A DNA stretch of 64,000 nucleotides from Branchiostoma belcheri (Eukaryota; Chordata; Leptocardii; Amphioxiformes; Branchiostomatidae), in contig NW_017802935.1 of NCBI RefSeq assembly GCF_001625305.1, forward strand, positions 4,096,801 through 4,160,800, written 5' to 3'. Position numbers and translations under genes: made by a program. The notes beneath the pieces are model-generated. The model was not told the origin of the DNA. It ran no database searches and saw only the letters and a list, made by a program, of their open reading frames with translations. Of this stretch, positions 56,101-64,000 are shown piece by piece. The first letter of the stretch is position 1, and every line of letters begins with the position of its first letter.

Positions 56101-58998
56101 GCCCCTGTGCGGACGCCATGACATCTGTCACCTGTATCCCTGGTTTTTCTGCAAATCTGAGCAGAAGGACGGGCGAGAGAGAAGAGTAAACTCGGGTGTA
56201 GAAGCCCGTGGGTGGGCAGCCACAACACGGCGTGTTTGTGTGTTTGGTGCCGGCGTGAGAAGCCAAGCATGGCTAGGTTGGCAGAGGGAAGAAAAAGGCC
56301 CCGAGCGAATTCCATGTCGGATGCCTGGTTGTGTGCAGGGTGCCCCGGTCCCCGGGCCTGTTGTGACAGCCGACGCACACAGCCACCCATGCGGCACCAA
56401 AGGTCAATCCAACCCGACATCAATATGGTAACTTTGTAGCAAACTCTGACGTCTTCATTTCAAGGCACGGACCAGCGAATATCCCAACATCTATACAGCT
56501 TTCCATCAATAAGATTCAACACCAAAACCTTGCAAAAAGAGTCAGAAAAGTCTAGTATTTACCTCAGCACACCGTCGCATTGATACAAATGACACGAAAA
56601 AAATTGACCGTGTGAAAGCTTTAAAGGGGAAAGGACGTAGACAGAGTTCATGTGAGGTTGAGTTGAAAAATGACACGGCTGGATACCTGCGCTGATTGTT
56701 GTATCATACCTGTTATTGTTGTAGCTAGGCGCGGTGAGATAGCTGATGGTTTAGATGTGATACTGTGTTAGTGGCAACTTAGTGCCACAACAAAGAACCG
56801 ACAAATCCCACAGTCTAAACTGTCTTAAGAGTCGGTTCAGGGTGTCAAATCTCCAAATCACGACTTCATCATTTCGGGATAACTCTATATACCTTAAGTG
56901 CAAAACAGTGGCACATAACCTAGTAGCAATAATAGACAATGATGTTTAAAATGTTTTTGACAATAGGTCCGCATATTCCAGCAATGATAGGAGACCCCAA
57001 CAACTGACTCATCATTATCAAATATAAAATCATTACGAATAATTTTAAGTTTGTGGAATGAAATATTGGACTTCTTCAGTACACTGAAAACAATACTTCC
57101 TAAAGACAACCTGCTACTCTACATATTGGTTGAAGCAAAGCTGTTAAAAATGTAGATTTATAACCTTATTGGTTAATACATATGAAGCTTGTAGAATGAA
57201 ATATTGGACTTCGCCAGTACGCTCACAATATCAAAGCTATCAAAGACAACCTGCAACTGTACATATTGGTTGGCACAATGTTACAGTTGGTGTATATTTT
57301 CACTGTGTTTGTCTCACCTGCCTAAATCATAGTGACAGAAAGGTCAGCTGTGATTAAAACAAATATGTCTCTCCCTACGGGTGGTACTGTACTACCGCCC
57401 CGGGCATCAGTATTGTTCAGACAAATCTGGAATGCTATCATATAAGCCAGCCTTGCTTTTCTGATGGGGCTATCTCAGGGTCTGGCTTCTACCTAGTGAG
57501 ATGTGTTACAGAGAAGGTGGATCAGTGAGATTAACGCGTGGAAAGGATTAACATGAGAGTTAATCCTGGGTCTTTGTTCCCTTTGTAAGCCACTGATTCT
57601 ACCCGGTAAGAAATATGAACATGTGACCTGTTTTTAGTGGGGGAAGTATTTAGGGCAAACTTACTACCGTAACATGGACGATTTCTTCTCACCACAAAAA
57701 CATTTTTTTGTTTGGCAGGCAAATGTTCTAATATGACAGATGCTACAGATATGGTTATGCTGATGTTAGAATACAGTAATCTCCAAGCAGATCCATTAGG
57801 TGGCTAATGGTCACTCTTTTTCCTATGGTACAGCCTTCCCACCGTAGGATCTGCTTGGAGACTTGAATACAGGTATTAAGTACAGGTGTAGGAGAGTCCA
57901 ATGGGTTGACAGAAAATAGAACATCTGACCAGGTAGATTGAAGAGTTAGCCAGTCATACGAGTACATTTCGTATCCTACGAGAGACTAAAACTTTAGGAG
58001 GACGACACAGAAGAATCTACAGGTTTTCTGTTATGTACACTGTTGATAGCTCTGTTATGTACACTGTCGATAGCTCTATTTCATTTCACAGGTGGGAGGT
58101 TGACTTGTCAGGTGTTTTGTCTTCGCGTCTGTTTGCACTTAACAGGCAGCGTTTTGTTCTAGTGTTGATGTTTTTCAACCCTGTGTTTCCCTGTGCCACC
58201 CTCCTACTTAGTGACTCACCGCCTTGTTGTAGGTTAAGTTTGATACATTGGTGAGTCCAACAAACAACTGGGTACCTCAGAGAGGGACCAAAAACCACTG
58301 GTCAATGAGATTATCAAAAGATCATTGGAACGCCTTGGAGATCATAAAAAATCAGTCAAACCTCCCATCCCAGAAGAGAAAGGAAAGCAAAACAGGACAC
58401 ATGCATGTAGCCAAACGCGTTTTGTTTCTGTTTATGTAGTTTTGTGTAGCTAACACGATTTTACAGTTGATGTCATAGGAACAGAGTAAACTACCGCGGA
58501 TAACTAAGAGTTGTTTAGCATTGTCAGAAAGGGTGTTGACATTGACTATGTGTTCAAGAGTGCTTGAGAGCTTCTTGAAAAGGACTGAGCGCTGGTAGCC
58601 GTATTGCGCCGGCCTGCGAAGCTGGTGTGTTACGCCGAAGGGCGGTTATTCCGGCTATACCGATACAGATACAGTATATAGGGCAGTGCAGTAGATAATG
58701 AGTATCTCCTGTTTGACGTCCCACAGATATACGTGAGACGGCGTTCGTGTACGCCGTGACGTCAGCCGGCGTGACGTTCGCCGTGACGCAGTCCTGCAGC
58801 ATGGGCGAGCTGCTGCAGTGCGGCTGTGACTACCAGATGAAGGGAGAGAGTCCGGACGGCAGCTGGGAGTGGGGAGGGTGCGGGGACGATATCGACTTCG
58901 GCTACACCAAGTCTCGCGAGTTTATGGACGCCCAGACCAGGCACAGATCCGACATTAGAACACTGCTGACGCTACACAATAACGAGGCGGGAAGACTG
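53049..58998 (+). CDS. Wnt6: Wnt6 signalling ligand, first three exons (partial gene)
   Basis: Join 53049-53125, 54827-55047, 58727-58998: 570 nt, 190 residues. The fourth exon with the acylation loop and cysteine-rich end is not in the window. Wnt6 is a secreted Frizzled ligand. The hydrophobic leader MASAQLAFTVFFFYLLCPTS is followed by IIGLWW, then AVGSPLVMDHRSICRKTRRL, GECQFQFKERRWNCS (with an N-glycosylation sequon), IRETAFVYAVTSAGVTFAVT, CSMGELLQCGC and WEWGGCGDDIDFG. LWWAVGSPLVMD, CSMGELLQCGC and GGCGDDxDFG are WNT6 hallmarks (established knowledge). Phases 2, 1, 0 equal those of Wnt1. The gene is transcribed away from Wnt1 (head-to-head). Two further phase-compatible first exons and one alternative acceptor are described separately. 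Confidence 0.97.
53126..54826. other. Wnt6 intron 1
   Basis: 1.7 kb, holding the candidate proximal first exon at 54301-54353. Its 3' end has two in-frame acceptors (after 54796 and after 54826). No repeats recognised. Confidence 0.75.
54301..54353 (+). CDS. Candidate alternative first exon of Wnt6 (proximal)
   Basis: ATG at 54301 opens 17 codons, MRLCEGLQFLILWVQLS, plus CA, and reaches donor GTAAGTG. The exit phase is 2, so splicing to 54827 gives ..WVQLSQAVGSPLVMD in frame with a hydrophobic leader. A GC/CpG-rich stretch (about 54150-54300) precedes it. It lies inside the Wnt6 first intron and could be an internal promoter. Sequence compatibility only. Confidence 0.35.
54827..55047 (+). 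CDS. Wnt6: Wnt6 coding exon 2
   Basis: 221 nt, acceptor TTTCCCACAG, exit phase 1. Encodes (W)AVGSPLVMDHRSICRKTRRL through EIVQEVIKGAKLGTGECQF to KFFGRILMQ. The donor is the weak GTCAGA (GT at 55048-55049), but the reading frame and human WNT6 homology fix it, since the next exon begins with the rest of the aspartate codon of DIRETAF. Confidence 0.93.
55048..58603. other. Wnt6 intron 2
   Basis: 3.7 kb in full. A GC-rich patch at about 56080-56420 produces overlapping open frames on both strands without recognisable domains. A partial direct repeat (GAATGAAATATTGGACTTC, AAAGACAACCTGC, TACATATTGGTTG) recurs near 57055-57130 and 57194-57270. A hairpin element is at 57780-57861. Confidence 0.65.
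57780..57861. mobile_element. Short hairpin element, TCTCCAAGCAGA family
   Basis: 82 bp with perfect 15 bp terminal inverted repeats TCTCCAAGCAGATCC / GGATCTGCTTGGAGA. The same TCTCCAAGCAGA terminus is found at 2249 and 62452. No target duplication seen. Confidence 0.65.
58604..58675 (+). repeat. Fragment of an interspersed repeat (GCCTGCGAAGCTGGTGTG)
   Basis: Shares GGCCTGCGAAGCTGGTGTGT, GGCGGTTATTCCGG and CGATACAGATACAG with 22885-22948. It ends about 50 bp before the exon 3 acceptor of Wnt6. Confidence 0.65.
58727..58998 (+). CDS. Wnt6: Wnt6 coding exon 3
   Basis: 272 nt, acceptor CGTCCCACAG, donor GTGAGT, phase 0 exit. Encodes (D)IRETAFVYAVTSAGVTFAV, CSMGELLQCGCDYQMKG, WEWGGCGDDIDFGYTKSREF and LHNNEAGRL. 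The proline-rich insert of mammalian WNT6 between QCGC and WEWGG is absent, as expected outside vertebrates. Confidence 0.97.
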
Positions 58999-60512
58999 GT
59001 GAGTGTCAATGATACTTCTTAAAGGCGTCCAGTGTAATTTCAGGGCGTCCACACCGGATGATTTTCAAAGTAATTTTCTGGTCATTCTTCTAGTGTAGTG
59101 ACTTGAATCAATCCGATCCCATAGCATGCTGATATCTGTGTGGCAAACATGTGATGTCGCGGATAGAAAAGTTTGCTTGTTTTGTATCGTGGACTGGGCC
59201 AGTGAAAATTTTAGGTTTTATAGACCAGGGCTGTATGTACAAACCATGCACTACAGATGGAAAGTGTCATTGGCTTCATATACCAAAAATTTTCTCTTTC
59301 ATCTAAGGTGGTCCCTTTTTAAGTCAGTGCAATAGATGATGATTATTTTGAAATGAAAGATTCGTCTGAAGCGAAACTTACCACGACCATGGAGGTACAA
59401 TTTGATCCATGCCACGACAAACGGATTTGCAATGAAAATTCAAACCTTGGCGCCAGAACTCGTGGTGCTAAAAGATGGAGTCTTATCTGTGGAGAGGTGA
59501 CATGTCTATTTGCCCGGAAGAACAAAAGCGCCGCAGCGTTCAGATATGCTTTCAAACACGGAGAGATAGCATCAGAGTTACCCGTCAGGTAGGAGCGGTA
59601 GTGTTTGAAGCTAAGAGACCTGACAACGTCCCCACTTACACACAAATAAGGACTCCTGAAAACTATAGGCAGGAGATTCCTCATATTGAACTAACCGGAA
59701 GGATGGGAAGAAGAGATATCTTTTCATGTGATCAACTTGTCAATTTTCCTGGATGATCCTAGACAAGGATTAGCGTTGTAAGATTAACATACGGAAGTCA
59801 TAGATTTCCCAAAGCCTGAAAAGAACTTAATGATGTTCAGATAGAATCTGACTTGTCTATGGTAAAAAAAAAAACTACATCTATCTAGCTGTTCAGATTG
59901 TCAACGTTTTAGCATGGTTCTAGTTGTTCAGTACAGATCTTCAAGCTGGCAAATTGTTACAAGTTTTCCTAACATATGTTAGCAAAGCAAAAGAAATGAA
60001 TGGAAAAGAAAGGAAAGGAAAGGAAGGGAAAGAAATACTCAACTATCCTACACTGTAGCTTGCTTAAACGATGTCGGCAGTGACCTACTTTTTCTGTGAC
60101 GCAAATCGTACCATTTTTCTTTACAGGCAAAGAGCAAGCGTGATTTTCAAAGGTGAAATACTTTTTTTCAATCGTAAACAGTGCACGAGACCATGCTCTC
60201 TTTGTGTACCATTGTATCCACGCGTATTGTCCGTATAGTTCTTGTATGTACACATTTACGTCAATGCAAACACTGACGCCACGCCGACGTACTTTTTCCT
60301 TTACAACTTCCACCCCTGTTAGGAGTTTCCCATATAAATTCCACCCAGGAAATAAAAGCCTGCTTCCTGTCTTTTATCGAGAAAGGCCCTCCCCGTGACA
60401 TTTGCTAAATTTAGTGCAGCGACTAAAAATAGACCATTGGAATGAAAAAAGGGGTATGATTATGGTGACGTGTATGACGTAGTGACGCCGTGGTGCTACT
60501 GTAGCTTCCACG

Positions 60513-60613
60513 GTTACCATGGGAACGAGAACGGTGGGCCAAACCGCGTGGCCTGATGGGACAATAGGACAGACGCCATCGGACGACGATGGCCCCGGCG
60601 TTGCCTAGGTAAC
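60513..60613. promoter_or_regulatory. Pair of RFX-type X-box palindromes
   Basis: GTTACCATGGGAAC at 60513-60526 and GTTGCCTAGGTAAC at 60600-60613, 87 bp apart. Both match the RFX consensus GTTRCC-NN-GGNAAC. Between them is a GC-rich block with the palindrome GCCATCGGACGACGATGGC (60575-60593). Could be an enhancer or promoter bound by RFX factors; no transcript evidence. Confidence 0.45.
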
Positions 60614-62451
60614 AGACTGCCGGCCGTACACAATGTCAGACGTAGGAATGGAGCGAGAGAAAAGAACGAGGCGCTACAAAGTACCGCAAAAGGTCGAGGT
60701 TTTTTGTACCACAAGAAAGAAGCCCAACTTGACGTGTTTACCGTCACTTATGGCACATTCAATCTCAGTTTACCAAGAGCTAACAGTACAGAAAAACACT
60801 CTTAAGAGAAGAAGAAAAAAGTCAACATTTCACCGATTGTTGAACTACTATAGTACATAGTAACTACTTGAAAACACATTGGGAACATTGTTTTGGAGCA
60901 GAGTTGATAGACTCCAGTTAAAAATAAACTCCCTACACAATTGCTGAATTGGGTGTTTAGATCCTAGCAAATTGATTTTTGATGAGGCTCAGAGACTCTT
61001 GGATGGTAATGAAGGTAATGAAATTAATTGGTAAAGACAGCACTATTCGCTGAACACGGTGAATGCATTTCTACTGCATCTTTGTGTCTATAAAAGCCAT
61101 ATGTAGAAAGAGTAACTGGTACATTTTATAGTATGCTCGTATTAAGCATGGAACAGACGTAGGAGTACTACTACTGTACTAGAAGCTTCCCTAAGAAGTA
61201 AGATGCGTTTTTGTTTTCGGGTCATGTAATGAACCCTCTTCCAAACTATTGGAACAGTTGCTACTTGCTAGCCAGAACCAGTCGCCGTGTAAAACTGCGT
61301 TGGTGGCATCTCCACAACAAATGACATCGTTATCGTTTAATCCGGCGTTATCAAATCATAATACAAGGTTGACCCGCTCTAACTCTCCCGGTTTCTCGGT
61401 ATTCTGCCGCCTAAGGCAGCGCTCTACACGTAGATCGGCTAGAAAGGCATTCCAAGCATAGGCGGAGATTGTGTAGAAAGCCGCACGTTGACGTTCAAAG
61501 GTAGCACACAAAATGCACGCATTGTCTGACATAAGTAGGTAGAAAATAGATAAGCCTGATTAGTAGCTCATCGTGTACAATAGGTGGCGTGTGGGGCCTT
61601 GGCTGACGGGAGATGTGTGCCGTCCTTGTGGTCTTCCGTGTTTGACATTTACCACGGATCCAGGCGATTGTCTCGCCGTTTTGTGTCATCAGTTAATGCA
61701 TGGATCCGCGTCTTTTTCAAAGGCGAAAACCCAGATAATTTTGCTGCCTTTGTTTCCATGCCTGACTTGTCCTCTCTCTGGGTCAGTGGCCTTGTGTTAG
61801 GCCGAGAGAAAAGGTAACGAACAAGTGAAGGATCAAACGGATTTCATCAAAAATGCGATGGAATATGTTTACCTTTAATTTAGGCTTAACGTTACTGATG
61901 CCACTCTTTTCATATGCATAGCTCTCAAGTCTGGAAAGTCAGTCCAGATTTTCCCGCCAACAGACACGAGTTTGATTGACAAGTGTTTCAGACGACTAAA
62001 CTCGCCATCCGCAATGTGAGAAAAAAAAACTAGTTTGCATGCATTATTTTAGCTGGTATACGTTAAAATTAACGTGCAGATCGTTTTTTAAAAGCTTATT
62101 GAAACAAAAGTCCAAATTTGAGCTTATTGGAACAAAATATCAAAGCAAAAACAATATCTTTTATTTGGACGTGACAAGCTCCGTGGGGAGGGGGGCGGTC
62201 CCAGGAGACTCAGTGCCTGCCATACGACAGGTGCAAGTGACTAATTATGAAAAGCCGTGACTAACAAACTTTCTCATGCCTGGCTGCTGTAATCGGCAGT
62301 CCTTTATCATTCTTATTAACCGTGTGTCAGTCTGTTTCCGTCACATACACACAGTTTTCTTCCTCTGTCAAACCCAGCTGTGATGGCACAGCAGCTGCTG
62401 ATATCCCAGCACACTTAGCGCGCGGTAGATCTTCAATCCATGGGGGGGGGG

Positions 62452-62696
62452 TCTCCAAGCAGAGGTCTAGGCTTTTTCGGCTTATTTTAGTCGAGTTGTA
62501 GGCGTTTATATTTCCTGTACTGATATCGTTTTTTACGTCTTTTTACGTCTACCTTACGCTAGCCCAAATAGTAACTGTCTGGCAATGGTTAACCGTGTCC
62601 TTGGTCTGGCAAATAGATGTAACTGATTGTTGCCGCAGTGGCCAACTTGATACTGTCTTTGCAGAGCAGCCCCAAAAAGTTCTGCTTGCTTGGAGA
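62452..62696. mobile_element. Foldback/MITE-like element, TCTCCAAGCAGAGG family
   Basis: 245 bp between TCTCCAAGCAGAG (62452-62464) and the imperfect complement CTGCTTGCTTGGAGA (62682-62696). It shares its terminus with 2246-2428. Inner arms are poorly conserved and no target duplication is visible, so the boundaries are approximate. Confidence 0.55.
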
Positions 62697-63529
62697 TGAG
62701 GGATTTTCCCTGCTTGAACCTTCAACTTACTGTTTTTTCTCTACCATTAAGCCACAGGAATATTGTTATCTTATGAAACTTTAGTAGTTGTACCACACCG
62801 CTTGCTCCCTAGGTGAATGAGAGTAGCTCTTTAGTGCGCGAGACATTTCAAGACGCCAGATCGAAAAAAAAACTTTTTACTTTACCTACCAAAGCAATAA
62901 TGGCAACAATGTCCTGTGAAAACGCGATGTAGGGGGTTATGTATAGGGTACGCCGTGTCAACTTTTGTGGCTGAACTTTTCTTTCAGAGGGGCTAACATG
63001 AAAGTGATTACCATTCTTCCCCTTTCGCTTCAGCTGGTTAACTCTTTAAACAGCTTCTCTCAGTCGCCAGTCCATTACGTGTAACGTAGACACCCCCTGT
63101 GGGGAGCGTGACAAATGTCGTGAAAGGGGGGACACTGAAATGTCAGCTCTCCGGAGGGGTTGGCGAGCGAGGAGAATGCGAGGAAATTTCGGGAAAAAAG
63201 ACGGTTTGATTTGGCAAGGCTGAAGCGGATGCTTGGTCTTGACTCCTGGGTGCCTAGGAGACAGGAGAAAGTTGAAACATGTATCAATGTGCACATCAGT
63301 CGAGTTGGAAATAACAGACAGAAATAAGTTTGCCAGTTACGTGGCCGGCTTCACAAACTCAATGTCTGTAGGCAGATCTACAGATATTTACAAACATTAT
63401 GATTTTCCTTACCAGTTGATAAGATTTTGTTTGATTTATGCTTGTGAGATAAGTTCCATTGATATGCAAATTCCTTTCGCTTTAACTTATTTATGTTTGG
63501 TTGGATTCTTTATGTTACCTTATGATTAA

Positions 63530-63690
63530 TTGCACACTTGTATATAGTGATTATTTTCTTCTTATTTATTATTGTATTTTATCCTCAGTTACTTTGTTTG
63601 TATTTTACTATGTTGGGGTTTACCCCCCAGGTATCATTGAAAAACGCCGACAAGGCGATATGTATCACCTGGATAAATAAATGAAATGTA
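63530..63690 (+). mobile_element. LINE 3' UTR tail (CR1/L2-like), fragment
   Basis: AT-rich stretch ending in the stem-loop CCAGGTATCATTG...ATCACCTGG (63629-63674), with inner stem GCC/GGC, then AATAAATAAATGAAATGTAAATG. This layout, a 3' hairpin followed by short terminal repeats, is common to CR1/L2-type LINEs. The upstream 98-codon open frame (63233-63529) does not look like reverse transcriptase. Confidence 0.6.
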
Positions 63691-64000
63691 AATGATGAAA
63701 AATATGGCCCACAAAGACCATGATGGATTGACACTCATCACCATCATCATCATGACCGGTATTTGAATATTTGAAAGTTTATCAGTTGATAAGTGAAACA
63801 GTAACAATCAAAACCAAGCCGCCAAAATGCATTGAAAATCGAATAACAATGTTCTTTATCCATAACCACTTGTTTACAACAAAGAACCTTGATATTCAAT
63901 CATTCACCAACTTGATAAAATCATCTACGGATGCATTGAAAGTTTCTCCAAAGAGAAGTGTGAGTTTTTACGGTTCATCTTCATGTGAACTTATGATGTT
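63691..64000. other. End of window: Wnt6 intron 3, no feature
   Basis: Contains a short CATCACCATCATCATCATG run near 63734-63753. No exon. Confidence 0.6.

Larger units (their letters stand above)
58999..63529. other. Wnt6 intron 3 (5' part)
   Basis: No coding exon of Wnt6 or another gene recognised; in particular no CKCHG loop. Contains a (GGAAA)n tract at about 59998-60029, an X-box pair at 60513-60613 and a foldback element at 62452-62696. Confidence 0.7.

Noticed and set aside
55949-56431. 160-codon frame and its antisense partners in Wnt6 intron 2
   Set aside because: GC-rich patch gives long frames on both strands; translations show no domain and the position is intronic.
59000-64000. 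Search for Wnt6 exon 4 or Wnt10
   Set aside because: No CKCHG/SGSC loop or CCGRG motif in any frame; these must lie beyond the window.
1-64000. CRISPR arrays, bacterial operons, retroviral or Polinton-type fossils
   Set aside because: The tandem arrays lack spacer structure, the genes are spliced eukaryotic genes, and I saw no capsid, envelope, integrase or LTR-like pair.

Overview
The window carries three members of the Wnt family in a row and no other recognisable protein gene. From 5' to 3' these are the last two coding exons of Wnt9 (+ strand, 1840-11550), a complete four-exon Wnt1 (- strand, 33443 down to 25906, 375 residues), and the first three exons of Wnt6 (+ strand, 53049-58998), whose last exon must lie beyond base 64000. 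Introns interrupt the three genes at equivalent codons. Wnt1 and Wnt6 have intron phases 2, 1 and 0; the visible part of Wnt9 has 1 and 0. This is the signature of ancient tandem duplicates, and Wnt9-Wnt1-Wnt6(-Wnt10) is the known ancestral bilaterian Wnt cluster. Large introns, a single unduplicated Wnt9 and Wnt1 with vertebrate-like sequence, tRNA-derived SINEs, many short inverted-repeat transposons and strong signs of heterozygosity point to an invertebrate deuterostome, most likely a lancelet (Branchiostoma). The species assignment is an inference.

Layout. 1-1839 is Wnt9 intron, mostly a tandem array that runs into exon 3. 1840-2111 is exon 3. 2112-11085 is a 9 kb intron with foldback elements, a SINE and a tandem array at its 3' end. 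11086-11550 is the last Wnt9 exon, followed by a 105 bp hairpin transposon in the presumed 3' UTR. 11677-25905 separates the convergent Wnt9 and Wnt1 genes. It holds LINE and SINE fragments, foldback and Harbinger-like elements, and a three-unit tandem array with a TCF/LEF-type site in every unit, about 1.3 kb beyond the Wnt1 stop. 25906-33443 is Wnt1. 33444-53048 separates the divergent Wnt1 and Wnt6 genes. It holds more short transposons, a LINE fragment, two candidate orphan or alternative first exons near 46.2 and 46.65 kb, and a 20-N assembly gap flanked by two near-identical 1.15-1.5 kb blocks. 53049-58998 is Wnt6 exons 1-3, and 58999-64000 is part of Wnt6 intron 3.

All three genes encode secreted, lipid-modified glycoprotein ligands for Frizzled/LRP receptors. 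Their shared neighbourhood suggests shared or divided enhancers. The points most worth a second look are: the Wnt9 exon 3 junctions embedded in minisatellites, including a 51 bp stray copy of the exon start; three phase-compatible candidate first exons and a tandem acceptor for Wnt6; the triplicated TCF-motif array behind Wnt1; and a Harbinger-like insertion present in one and absent from the other of two apparent haplotypes placed on either side of the gap. I found no clearly new biological system and no recognisable viral fossil.
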